Shown here piece by piece: positions 17,581 through 25,673 of a DNA stretch of 64,000 nucleotides (position 1 is the stretch's first letter; each line of letters begins with the position of its first letter). The stretch lies in the NCBI RefSeq assembly GCF_042932805.1, contig NZ_CP170633.1, forward strand, positions 1,488,001-1,552,000, in the 5' to 3' direction. A program made the translations under genes and the position numbers. The notes beneath the pieces are model-generated. The model was not told where the DNA came from, made no database searches, and saw nothing but the letters and a program-made list of their open reading frames with translations. This DNA comes from Ascidiaceihabitans sp029251465. Its GTDB lineage: Bacteria; Pseudomonadota; Alphaproteobacteria; Rhodobacterales; Rhodobacteraceae.

Positions 17581-18446
17581 GCGACGCACATGACATTCTG
17601 CTGAATCTCCTTGAGGTCGAACGCCTTGAGGTCGATCTGTTTCGCGGTCTTGGCAATGGCGGCGAAACGCCAACGCGCATTTTTGGCGGGCAGGTGATCG
17701 CGCAGGCTTTGGCCGCTGCCTATCAAACAGTTGATGAACGCCTGTGCCACAGTTTGCATGCGTATTTTATCCGACCGGGCGATCCGAAAATTCCGGTGAT
17801 CTATCAGGTGGATCGCGCGCGGGATGGCGGTAGTTTCACAACACGTCGCGTAATTGCTGTGCAGCACGGCAAGCAAATTTTGAACATGTCCTGTTCGTTT
17901 CACGTTGACGAGGACGGGTGGGAACACCAACATCCGATGCCGGACGCCGATGGGCCTGACGGGCTAAAAGACCGCACGGAATTGCAGGATGAAATCGTCG
18001 ATCGCATTCCCGAAAAATTCCGCAAGGAATTTCTGCGCCAACGCCCGATTGACATTCGCGAAGTCGCCCCGCGTGATTTCTTTGAGCCAACGAAAATGGA
18101 CGACGTGAACCACCTGTGGTTCCGTATGTCTGCTGCCGCTGGATCCAGCCCACAAATGCAGCATTGCCTGCTGGCGTATGCGTCTGACATGAACCTGCTT
18201 GGGTCATCCTTGCGTCCGCACGGCGTGACGTGGGTCAAAGGCGAGGTGATGATGGCCAGCCTTGACCACGCCATGTGGTTTCACGCGCCTGCGCAATTTC
18301 AGGACTGGCATTTGTACACGATGGACAGCCCCTGGAGCGGTGGTGCGCGTGGTTTCAATCGTGGCGCAATTTATGACCGCCACGGTACGTTGATCGCCTC
18401 GACCGCCCAAGAAGGGCTGATCAGGCCGCTAAAACCACGCGATTAG
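17577..18446 (+). CDS. tesB: acyl-CoA thioesterase II
   Basis: 289 residues, matching TesB. Two hot-dog domains are visible: RIFGGQVIAQALAAAYQTV in the first, and in the second ASDMNLLG with the catalytic Asp, SLDHAMWFH, and the closing RGFNRGAIYDRHGTLIAS. It hydrolyses medium and long acyl-CoAs to free acids and CoA. The gene ends the operon that begins at 13675; its stop codon overlaps the stop of the convergent SDR gene (18443-18446). Confidence 0.95.
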   Translation: MSDAHDILLNLLEVERLEVDLFRGLGNGGETPTRIFGGQVIAQALAAAYQTVDERLCHSLHAYFIRPGDPKIPVIYQVDRARDGGSFTTRRVIAVQHGKQILNMSCSFHVDEDGWEHQHPMPDADGPDGLKDRTELQDEIVDRIPEKFRKEFLRQRPIDIREVAPRDFFEPTKMDDVNHLWFRMSAAAGSSPQMQHCLLAYASDMNLLGSSLRPHGVTWVKGEVMMASLDHAMWFHAPAQFQDWHLYTMDSPWSGGARGFNRGAIYDRHGTLIASTAQEGLIRPLKPRD

Positions 18447-19216
18447 GCGTCAAACCCGCCGTATTTGCGGTTTAGCTTGCGCATACCCCCGATCCAACGG
18501 TCGTAGTTTTCGGTCTTGGCGCGCATGTAGCCAATGACTTCGGGGTGCGGCAGAACAAGGAATGTTTCGGCGCGAATGGTGTGCACGCAAGCCTCGGCCA
18601 CGGGCTCAGGCTCCATCATGCCGTCAATCGCAGCGACGTGATCCTCGTGGCCTTTGGTCATTTCGGTGCGCACCGCTTGGGGGCACAGAACCGACACTTT
18701 GATCCCTTGATCGCCGTAAGTCATCGCCATCCATTCCGCCAAACCCACCGCGGCATGTTTTGTGACGCCGTAGGGCGCGCTGCCAACTTGGTTCAGCAGC
18801 CCTGCCGCCGACGACGTATTCAACAAATAGCCACCGCCGCGTTCAGACATCAGCGGCACCAAATGGCGCGCAGCCCAGACGTGGCTCATGACGTTGATGT
18901 CCCAGATGCGTTGCCAGTCGTCGTTGCCAACCTCGACGCCGCCCGCGACCGAGATACCGGCGTTTGAACAGAATAGGTCGATGGGGCCAATGTTCGCCTC
19001 GACGTGGTCGATCATTGCGGTGATTTCGGATTCAACAGCAACATCAACGGTATAGGCGTGTCCGTTCATGTCGTTTGCCGTGACTTTGGCACCCACAGCA
19101 TCGCGGTCCACACAAATGACGGCCTTGGCACCCTCGGCTGCGTAGCGGATGCACATGGCTTTGCCGATACCGCTGGCAGCACCGGTAACGACGATGATTT
19201 TATCCTTGAGTTCCAT
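18443..19216 (-). CDS. SDR family oxidoreductase
   Basis: 257 residues, classical SDR: TGAASGIG (about 12-19), NAG at about 88-90, catalytic Ser in NTSSAAG, and Tyr-x-x-x-Lys in PYGVTKHAA. The C-terminal region (MMEPEPVAEACVHTIRAE and the GGMRKLNRKYGG tail) resembles acyl-CoA-cluster SDRs of Rhodobacterales. It is the last gene of the six-gene minus-strand operon starting at 25140. A 3-hydroxy- or 4-oxoacyl-CoA substrate would fit the operon, but this is inference. Confidence 0.9.
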   Translation of the reverse strand: MELKDKIIVVTGAASGIGKAMCIRYAAEGAKAVICVDRDAVGAKVTANDMNGHAYTVDVAVESEITAMIDHVEANIGPIDLFCSNAGISVAGGVEVGNDDWQRIWDINVMSHVWAARHLVPLMSERGGGYLLNTSSAAGLLNQVGSAPYGVTKHAAVGLAEWMAMTYGDQGIKVSVLCPQAVRTEMTKGHEDHVAAIDGMMEPEPVAEACVHTIRAETFLVLPHPEVIGYMRAKTENYDRWIGGMRKLNRKYGGFDA

Positions 19217-19219
19217 AGG

Positions 19220-19990
19220 TTACGCCCACATGCTAGAGCCGCCACAGACGGTTAACGCCTGTCCGGTCATGTATTTGCTGGCATCAGAACCAAGGTAAAC
19301 GGCAAGGCCCGCAAAATCCTCTGGTTCGCCTAAACGGCGCAACGGGATGCCCTTGGAATATTTTTCCTCGACGCCCGGTTTGTCCCACAATTCGCGGGCA
19401 AAATCGGTTTTAACCAACCCCGGGCAGATCGCGTTGAACCGGATGCCTTGCGGGCCGAATTCCATCGCCAGATTGCGCACCAAACCGATCAGCGCCAGTT
19501 TGGACATCCCGTAAGTGCCAAGGCTGTCTGACGCTTTGAACGCGCCGATGGACGAGGTGAACATCATCGATCCGTTGCCCTTGGCGGCCATGTCGGGTGC
19601 GACCATTTTGGCAAGCCACAGGTTGGATTGCACGTTTGCGTTCATCGTGCGTTCGTAGGCTTCGTCCGAGATGCCGGCGATCGGGCCAAAATACGGGTTC
19701 ACACCGGCGTTGCCGACCACAATATCGATGGGTCCGGCGATTTCGTGGGTCTTGTCCACCAGCGCTTGCAGCGAATCCTTGTGCACAATGTTGGCCGCGA
19801 CGCCATAAGCGCGCGTTGCCCCGACAGCCGCGTTGATTTCCGCCGCAGCCGCATCCAGATCGTCTTGCGTGCGGGCCGAAATCACCACGGTTGCGCCTTG
19901 TTCAGCGAGCCCCTTGGCCATCTCGAACCCCATGCCTTTGGACGCGCCGGTTAACAGCGCGACCTTGCCAGTCAGGTCAAACATTTTCAT
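19220..19990 (-). CDS. SDR family oxidoreductase (glucose/3-oxoacyl reductase type)
   Basis: 256 residues, classical SDR with TGASKGMG (about 14-21), NAGVNPYFG, catalytic Ser in TSSIGAF, Tyr and Lys in YGMSKLAL, and the C-terminal YMTGQALTVCGGSSMWA. It overlaps the upstream acyl-CoA dehydrogenase gene by 4 bp and is 3 bp from the next SDR gene. In animals and bacteria ACAD10/11-type dehydrogenases are often encoded with SDRs of this type (compare LvaD in levulinate degradation, which reduces a 4-oxoacyl-CoA); the parallel is suggestive only. Confidence 0.9.
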   Translation of the reverse strand: MKMFDLTGKVALLTGASKGMGFEMAKGLAEQGATVVISARTQDDLDAAAAEINAAVGATRAYGVAANIVHKDSLQALVDKTHEIAGPIDIVVGNAGVNPYFGPIAGISDEAYERTMNANVQSNLWLAKMVAPDMAAKGNGSMMFTSSIGAFKASDSLGTYGMSKLALIGLVRNLAMEFGPQGIRFNAICPGLVKTDFARELWDKPGVEEKYSKGIPLRRLGEPEDFAGLAVYLGSDASKYMTGQALTVCGGSSMWA

Positions 19991-21294
19991 CCGCGCACAC
20001 CTGCTGAACCAAGGGCCTTGTTTTGGGATTTGGCCGCATCCTGACGCGAATTGCTGTCTTTGAAGGTCTGGACTTCGTGACGGGCGATGACGTGGTGGTG
20101 TACCTCATCGGGGCCATCTGCGTAGCGCAGTGTGCGTTGTTGGGCGTACATTTGCGACAGCGGCGACCATTGGCTGATGCCTGTCGCGCCGTGGACTTGC
20201 ATGGCCTGATCAATGATATCGCAGACCTGCTCAGGCACTTTGGCTTTGATCATCGACACCCAAATGCGGGCCTCTTTGTTGCCTAGAACGTCCATCGCTT
20301 TGGCGGCTTTCAGAACCAACAGGCGCATGGATTCGATTTCGATTTTGGCGCGCGAAATCGTCTCCATGTTCTTGCCCAAATCAACGATCTTTTTGCCAAA
20401 GGCGACACGGTTCAGACCACGATCAATCATCAGATCAAGCGCCTTTTCGGCCTGCCCAATAGAGCGCATGCAGTGGTGGATGCGGCCAGGTCCAAGACGC
20501 ACTTGGCTGATCTCGAAACCACGGCCTTCGCCCCACAGAATATTCTCTTCTGGCACGCGGACATTGTCGAATTTAATGTGCATGTGACCGTGTGGTGCAT
20601 CATCGTGGCCAAAGACATGCATTGGTCCCAGGATTTCGACACCGGGTGTATCAATCGGCACAAGGATCTGGGATTGCTGGCGGAATGCCTCTGCGTCTGG
20701 CGAGGTTTTTACCATAACAATCATGATCTTACAGCGCGGGTCACCGGCACCGGAAATGTAGTATTTTTCACCGTTCATGACCCACTCGCCGTTTTCCAGC
20801 ACCGCTGTCATGCCGATGTTCTTGGCATCCGACGAGGCACGGTCCGGTTCAGTCATCGCAAAAGCAGACCGGATTTTACCGGCCAAAAGCGGCTTGAGCC
20901 ATTCGTCTTTTTGCGCTTGGGTGCCGATGCGTTCCAGCACTTCCATGTTGCCGGTGTCAGGCGCGGAACAGTTTAGCGTTTCCGAGGCGAGTGAATTTTT
21001 GCCCAACTCGGCCGCGATGTAGGCGTAGTCAAGGTTTGCCAGCCCTTCGCCGGTTTCAGCGTTGGGTAAAAAGAAGTTCCACAACCCGCTGTCGCGCGCC
21101 TTTTGCTTGGCGGTTTCCAGCAATTCCAGCTGACCGGGTGCATACGACCAACGGTCCGCGCGGCCTTCACCCAGACGGTGGTATTCTTCGGAAATCGGAT
21201 CGACGTTTTCACGAATGTGTTTGATGACCGCAGCCAGCAGTGGCTTGGCCTTTTCGGACATTTCGAGGTTGTTCATTTCGAGTGGTTCGGACAT
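19987..21294 (-). CDS. acyl-CoA dehydrogenase, ACAD10/11 C-domain-like (LvaC-like)
   Basis: 435 residues. Strongly ACAD11-like segments are APDTGNMEVL (111-120), AMTEPDRASSDA (146-157), SGAGDPRCKI, GEGRGFEISQVRLGPGRIHH and the closing YADGPDEVHHHVI. These fit the FAD-dependent acyl-CoA dehydrogenase fold, but this subgroup (LvaC, ACAD10/11) is reported to eliminate phosphate from 4-phosphoacyl-CoA and yield the enoyl/3-hydroxyacyl-CoA. It has no kinase domain; that half is encoded at 4234-5262. The ATG at 21294 lies 40 bp after the crotonase stop in the ligase-led operon. Confidence 0.92.
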   Translation of the reverse strand: MSEPLEMNNLEMSEKAKPLLAAVIKHIRENVDPISEEYHRLGEGRADRWSYAPGQLELLETAKQKARDSGLWNFFLPNAETGEGLANLDYAYIAAELGKNSLASETLNCSAPDTGNMEVLERIGTQAQKDEWLKPLLAGKIRSAFAMTEPDRASSDAKNIGMTAVLENGEWVMNGEKYYISGAGDPRCKIMIVMVKTSPDAEAFRQQSQILVPIDTPGVEILGPMHVFGHDDAPHGHMHIKFDNVRVPEENILWGEGRGFEISQVRLGPGRIHHCMRSIGQAEKALDLMIDRGLNRVAFGKKIVDLGKNMETISRAKIEIESMRLLVLKAAKAMDVLGNKEARIWVSMIKAKVPEQVCDIIDQAMQVHGATGISQWSPLSQMYAQQRTLRYADGPDEVHHHVIARHEVQTFKDSNSRQDAAKSQNKALGSAGVRG

Positions 21295-21333
21295 GTGGTG
21301 GCTCCTGATATTAGCGTCAGCCCAAAGGGCAGG

Positions 21334-22110
21334 TTATTTGTTCACCCAGTTGGGTTTGCGTTTTTCAACAAAGGCGGTGACGCCTTCGCGGTGATCCTCG
21401 GTTTTCATCAAATCGCCCAAGACTTCGTAGGAATAGGCAAGGCTGTCATCCAGCCCTTCGGCTTTGTTCAACGCGTTCAAAACACGTTTGGTGGCGCGCA
21501 CAGACGACGGACATTGTGCGGCGATGTTTTGCGCCAAATCCATGGCGGTTTTCATCAGATCAGCGGCAGGCACGACCGCATTTAAAATGCCATAGCCTTC
21601 GGCTTCAGCCGCAGACATGTTGCGCCCTGTGAACAACAATTCGTTGGCTTTGGTCCGTGACATGAACCGTGACAGGCGCTGGACGCCGCCGGTGGCTGCA
21701 AAGAACCCAACCTTGACCTCGGGCAGGGCGAATGTCGCGGTGTCTGCGGCAAGGATCATGTCGCACGACAGCGCCGTTTCAAACCCGCCGCCCATGGCAA
21801 ATCCGTTGACAGCTGCGATGATCGGCTTGTCCAGATCAAAGCGTTTGGACAGGCCTGCGAACCCGGTATCAGGTACGGTTCCACCCTTGCCAGAGGCCGA
21901 GTATTTCAGGTCGTTGCCCGCGCTAAAGGCCTTGGGGCCGGCACCGGTTAAGATCGCCACCCAAAGGTCTGAATTGTCACGAAAATCATTCCAGATCGCA
22001 TCCATTTCCATGTGCATCGGCGGGTGCACGCAGTTGTACACATCGGGGCGGTTCATGGTGACAATCAGCACATTGCCTTGCACCTCGGTGGTGACGAATT
22101 CATTGGCCAT
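21334..22110 (-). CDS. enoyl-CoA hydratase/isomerase family protein
   Basis: 258 residues of crotonase fold. Visible are the CoA-binding MNRPDVYNCVHPPMH start, the oxyanion-hole SAGNDLKYSASG and NGFAMGGGFETALSCDMILA, and ALPEVKVGFFAATGGVQRL, where the first Glu-bearing loop (GTGG-like) aligns with the catalytic region. It would hydrate the enoyl-CoA made by the preceding dehydrogenase-type enzyme. It lies 3 bp after the 3-hydroxyacyl-CoA dehydrogenase gene in the same minus-strand operon. Confidence 0.92.
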   Translation of the reverse strand: MANEFVTTEVQGNVLIVTMNRPDVYNCVHPPMHMEMDAIWNDFRDNSDLWVAILTGAGPKAFSAGNDLKYSASGKGGTVPDTGFAGLSKRFDLDKPIIAAVNGFAMGGGFETALSCDMILAADTATFALPEVKVGFFAATGGVQRLSRFMSRTKANELLFTGRNMSAAEAEGYGILNAVVPAADLMKTAMDLAQNIAAQCPSSVRATKRVLNALNKAEGLDDSLAYSYEVLGDLMKTEDHREGVTAFVEKRKPNWVNK

Positions 22111-22113
22111 ATC

Positions 22114-23415
22114 TTAGGTTCCTTTTGCGGTGATCAGGCCACCGGTGTCGATTTCTGTAAACTTGCCGCCCGATGCTGCCAGCTTGCGCAGCGTGTCGGC
22201 CGGGGCAAAGGCAGGATCATCCGCGCCAAGGCGTTCCATCGTGTCCAGCACGGCCTGCGCGCCCACCATGTCGCCGTACAAAATCGGGCCGCCTTTGTCG
22301 GGTGGAAAGCCATAGCCATTCAGCCAGACCACATCGATATCCGAGGGGCGCTGCGCCTTGTTTTCCTCGAGAATTTTCACCGCCTCGTTGATCATCGGAT
22401 GGATGCAAATATCGATGATCTGTTGGCGGTCCATCGTGGTGGGCTCGGCACCCGTGATATCGCGAATAATGCCAGCTGTGACGTCAGACGGAACGGGACG
22501 GCGATTTTCGTCGTAGTCATAAAACCCCGCTTTGGTTTTTTGCCCGCGACGATCCAGTTCGCACAAAGCGTCGCGGATCGGATTGTCGGTTGTGGCCCCC
22601 TTGGACCAGCCGATATCAAGACCGGCAAGGTCCGACATTTGAAATGGCCCCATTTTGAAGCCAATACTGTTTAATGCGGCGTCCACATCCCACGGCATCA
22701 CACCCTGATAGACCAATTTACCGGCTTGGATTTGGCGGGCAAACAAGATGCGATTGCCGACAAAACCCGGACAAACCCCAACCAGCGTCGCAATCTTGTT
22801 GATGCGTTTGGCAAGGTCCATCGAGGTCGCAACCACATCATCAGCGGTGTGTTCAGCGCGCACAATTTCCAACAACTTCATTACGTTAGCCGGTGAGAAG
22901 AAATGTAACCCGATCACATCTTGTGGGCGTCCGGTGTGCGATGCGATTTCGTCAATGTCGAGTGCAGAGGTGTTCGTCGCCAAAATTGCACCTTGCTTCA
23001 TCACGCGCCCGAGTTCCGTGAAAATAGTTTTCTTGAGGTCCATGTTTTCAAACACAGCCTCAATCACCAGATCGCATTCCGCCAGTTCGGAAACCGCCAA
23101 AGATCCGTGAAAACGGGCCATCCGTGCTTCGACTTCGTCTTGGGGAAAGCGGCCTTTGTCGCAGGAGCGTTGGTAGTTGCCGCGCACGACGGCGAGGCCG
23201 CGATCAAGCGCGTCTTGTTTGGTTTCTACGATGCGCACATCGATGCCGGCGGTTGCGAAATTCATCGCAATGCCGCCACCCATGGTGCCCGCGCCGATGA
23301 TGCCAACGGACTTGATGTCACGCAACGGGGTGGTTGGATCAAGGCCCGCGACCTCCCAGGCTTTGTGTCCGGAGGCGGCGATGTAGTCGCCAATTTCGGT
23401 TTGTGTCATGCTCAT
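22114..23415 (-). CDS. 3-hydroxyacyl-CoA dehydrogenase
   Basis: 433 residues. After a 38-residue N-terminal extension comes the NAD-binding GIIGAGTMGGGIA (about 43-55), VIEAVFENMDLKK, and the catalytic His in GLHFFSPANVMKL. Two C-terminal 3HCDH helical repeats follow (FVGNRI, then the second with GYGFPPDKGGPI), as in the dehydrogenase part of FadB-type proteins without the hydratase domain. It oxidises (3S)-hydroxyacyl-CoA to 3-oxoacyl-CoA. The short interval to the ligase gene contains the 14-bp tandem repeat at 23424-23458. Confidence 0.95.
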   Translation of the reverse strand: MSMTQTEIGDYIAASGHKAWEVAGLDPTTPLRDIKSVGIIGAGTMGGGIAMNFATAGIDVRIVETKQDALDRGLAVVRGNYQRSCDKGRFPQDEVEARMARFHGSLAVSELAECDLVIEAVFENMDLKKTIFTELGRVMKQGAILATNTSALDIDEIASHTGRPQDVIGLHFFSPANVMKLLEIVRAEHTADDVVATSMDLAKRINKIATLVGVCPGFVGNRILFARQIQAGKLVYQGVMPWDVDAALNSIGFKMGPFQMSDLAGLDIGWSKGATTDNPIRDALCELDRRGQKTKAGFYDYDENRRPVPSDVTAGIIRDITGAEPTTMDRQQIIDICIHPMINEAVKILEENKAQRPSDIDVVWLNGYGFPPDKGGPILYGDMVGAQAVLDTMERLGADDPAFAPADTLRKLAASGGKFTEIDTGGLITAKGT

Positions 23416-23423
23416 GCGGGGTC

Positions 23424-23458
23424 TTTCAGGTGATGTTTTTCAGGTGATGTTTTTCAGG
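23424..23458 (-). repeat. 14-bp tandem repeat at ligase/dehydrogenase junction
   Basis: Two exact copies of TTTCAGGTGATGTT plus a 7-bp partial copy span the 3' end of the acyl-CoA ligase gene. Each full copy encodes, on the minus strand, Asn-Ile-Thr-stop, so the duplication repeats the last codons and moves the following start codon 14 bp away. Confidence 0.85.
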
Positions 23459-25140
23459 CACGCCGTTTGCAAAACACGGCGATCGATTTTGTCTGTGGCA
23501 CCACGGGGCAGGGGATCGGTTTGGAACCAAATGTGCTGTGGAATTTTGAACTTGGCGATGTGGTCAAGCAAATAGGTTTGGATGTCTTCGGCCGTGGCTT
23601 TGGTTCCTGATTTCAGCTGCACACCAGCACCGACAACTTCGCCCAATCGCTCGTGCGGAACCGAAAATGCGCAGGCCTCTGCAACGGCGGGATGACGGTG
23701 AAGTGCGCCCTCAACGTCCAGACAAGCGATGTTTTCTCCGCCGCGAATGATGATGTTTTTCTTGCGATCGACGATGGTGATGAACCCATCTTGGTCGATG
23801 AAGCCTAAATCACCAGTTTTTAACCAACCGTCTTGAAAAACCTCGGCTGTCGCATCGGGTTTGTTGAGGTAACACCGCATGTTACAGGGGCTTTTTATAG
23901 TGATTTCACCCACGTCACCTTGGGGTACTTGGTTACCGTCGTCGTCCAGAAACTTGAGATCCTGAAGCGGTGGGTAAAGTTTGCCAGCGGCACCGGGGCG
24001 CGCTGAGTAATCAGCACCTAACATGCCAATTCCGATGGCATTGGTTTCGGTCATGCCCCAGCCGGTTGCGACCTCGGCGTTGGGAAACAGTTCTTCGAGT
24101 TCGGCAACTTGGGCGGCAGGGCGTTTTGCGCCACCTGATCCAAGGAAATCAAGGGTCTCCAGCCGTTCATTCATGTCACGCGCAGCAACCATGAGATCGG
24201 CAGATTGCGTTGGCACGCCCAGGAACCGGGTAATTTTCTCGTCACGGATAATTTCTACGGCGCGGGTCGCGTCCCATTTCGGCATAACGGCGATTTTGGC
24301 ACCCGCAGCGATGGACAACAGAAACATCGGATGGGTGGCTGTGACGTGAAACAGCGGCGTTACGATCAAAACCGACGGGCGCGGGGCAGGGTTGTTTGGG
24401 TCGGGTTCTGCGTCGGCGACCATCGGGGCCATGACGGCTTGGATTAACCACGACATAACTGCGTTGATCGCGCCGCGGTGGGTTTGCACAACGCCTTTGG
24501 GATGGCCGGTGGTGCCCGAAGAATACATGATCGCAAAATCATCGTCAGGCGCGATAACAACGTCTGGTATCGCACTGTTTTTATTTGTGTTATTAAGTTT
24601 TGTATAGCTGTGTTCGGCGATCGCTTCGCCGTCGCGCACGCCGACCAAAGTCAATTGCAAATCATCCTGCAAAGGCTGCATTCGTTTGATCCGGTCACCA
24701 TCGCCAAACACCAGCTTTGCACCGCTGTCGCTGAGCGCGTAGTCCAGTTCGGCTGTCGTCCACCAAGCATTCACAAACACGGTGACGGCACCCACGGATG
24801 CAATCGCCATCGTCATAATCATCAGTTCGGGACAGTTGCGCATCGCAATGCCAACAGGCGTGCCATTGGTGACGTCAAATTGGTCACGCAGCACATGCGC
24901 CATGCGGTTCACGTCGGCGCAGAATTCATCAAACGTCCAACGCTCGTCTTCGAACACCAGATATTCTAGCGCGCCGTCATTGTGTTGCGGGCGGCTGCCA
25001 TGCAGCATTGCAGCAATATGAGGCGGGGCGTTTTCAAAGACGCGATAGGACACACCGCGAATGTTTTGTTCCACGACCTTGAACGCAGGATTTTCGGACG
25101 TCACATGCGCCAACGCCTGTTCGGGTGTTAGGCCGATCAT
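23440..25140 (-). CDS. AMP-dependent acyl-CoA ligase (fatty-acyl-CoA synthetase type)
   Basis: 566 residues, ANL superfamily. The ATP loop IMYSSGTTGHPKGVV (about 195-210), the GWGMTETNAIG motif, the hinge DRKKNIIIRGGENIA, and the C-terminal LPRGATDKIDRR with catalytic Lys are all present. The usual Gly before that Lys is Asp here (ATDK), a mild departure. It activates a carboxylic acid to its CoA ester and is the first gene of the operon (ligase, dehydrogenase, hydratase, ACAD, two SDRs), so it is the entry step. Chain length is unknown; AGG precedes the ATG. Confidence 0.93.
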   Translation of the reverse strand: MIGLTPEQALAHVTSENPAFKVVEQNIRGVSYRVFENAPPHIAAMLHGSRPQHNDGALEYLVFEDERWTFDEFCADVNRMAHVLRDQFDVTNGTPVGIAMRNCPELMIMTMAIASVGAVTVFVNAWWTTAELDYALSDSGAKLVFGDGDRIKRMQPLQDDLQLTLVGVRDGEAIAEHSYTKLNNTNKNSAIPDVVIAPDDDFAIMYSSGTTGHPKGVVQTHRGAINAVMSWLIQAVMAPMVADAEPDPNNPAPRPSVLIVTPLFHVTATHPMFLLSIAAGAKIAVMPKWDATRAVEIIRDEKITRFLGVPTQSADLMVAARDMNERLETLDFLGSGGAKRPAAQVAELEELFPNAEVATGWGMTETNAIGIGMLGADYSARPGAAGKLYPPLQDLKFLDDDGNQVPQGDVGEITIKSPCNMRCYLNKPDATAEVFQDGWLKTGDLGFIDQDGFITIVDRKKNIIIRGGENIACLDVEGALHRHPAVAEACAFSVPHERLGEVVGAGVQLKSGTKATAEDIQTYLLDHIAKFKIPQHIWFQTDPLPRGATDKIDRRVLQTACLKNIT

Positions 25141-25303
25141 TGCTGGCGACCTGTCGTGATCCGCTGCGCGCGGCGGTGTGCTGATTGCATTTGATCTCTC
25201 CCTGACGGCGCAAAAAACGATGACCGCAGTCGGTCTTGGGTCGCGCCGCTAAACAAGATGCTAAGCTGGAAATCTCTGACTGCCAATACCGCAGAACGGA
25301 ACG

Positions 25304-25319
25304 TCATTTCGCAAAATGA
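25304..25319. promoter_or_regulatory. 16-bp dyad upstream of the acyl-CoA ligase operon
   Basis: TCATTT-CGCA-AAATGA has perfect 6-bp arms about 165 bp before the ligase start codon. Its form is that of an IclR-, GntR- or TetR-type operator; an IclR gene is present at 5266-6066. Which protein binds is unknown. Confidence 0.35.
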
Positions 25320-25502
25320 GGCTTTGCGCGGGTTTGCGTGACGTCGGGTGCTATTGTGATCCGCCAATTTTAATGGGTTTGCGGAGATATTGCTTTGGTA
25401 ATGCAGCGCGTTGTCACTGACTTGGCAAGTACCAAAAGCGAGGGGTGTTAACGCTTAACGACGACGGGCAGGGAGCGAGCATTTGCCGATGAAGCAAGCA
25501 AT

Positions 25503-25543
25503 CAACAATAGTTGTTGTGAATTGTTATGATATACAATAACAA
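25503..25543 (+). promoter_or_regulatory. paired dyads, Zur-like, before the DUF2796 operon
   Basis: CAACAA-TAG-TTGTTG (25503-25517) is followed by TTGTTAT-N8-ATAACAA (25522-25543). The second resembles the AT-rich GTTAT/ATAAC inverted repeats bound by Zur repressors and overlaps candidate -10 hexamers (TATGAT, TACAAT), as expected for repression. The downstream operon resembles a zinc-uptake system. The assignment to Zur is inference. Confidence 0.45.
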
Positions 25544-25569
25544 AACTTCAATTGTTCAGGAAAACACCA

Positions 25570-25587
25570 ATGCTCCACTTTCCCTAA
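25570..25587 (+). other. candidate 5-codon leader ORF
   Basis: ATG CTC CAC TTT CCC TAA encodes MLHFP. It is preceded by AGGAAAACACCA, nearly the same as the leader AGGAAAACACTT before the DUF2796 start at 25670. A translated minigene is possible, but no conservation can be judged. Confidence 0.25.
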
Positions 25588-25610
25588 AACGTCCCGCCAC
25601 ATCGTTGAAA

Positions 25611-25673
25611 ATGATGGACGATGTGCTGGTTTGCGATCTTGTCCCACTCTGTCCTTTAGGAAAACACTTATGA
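25611..25673 (+). other. candidate 20-residue leader peptide overlapping the DUF2796 start
   Basis: A 20-codon ORF with two Cys and one His (VCDLVPLC and the final GKHL) ends at TGA overlapping the next ATG by ATGA, the same coupling used throughout this genome. Its own Shine-Dalgarno is weak. It could couple translation to the zinc-type operon or be chance. Confidence 0.25.

Larger units (their letters stand above)
25141..25669. other. divergent intergenic region with dyads and short leader ORFs
   Basis: 529 bp between the ligase operon (minus) and the DUF2796 operon (plus). It holds TCATTT-CGCA-AAATGA at 25304-25319 (nearer the ligase side), two adjacent dyads at 25503-25543, and two short ORFs that end before or at the DUF2796 start. 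No larger coding region is convincing. Confidence 0.6.
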
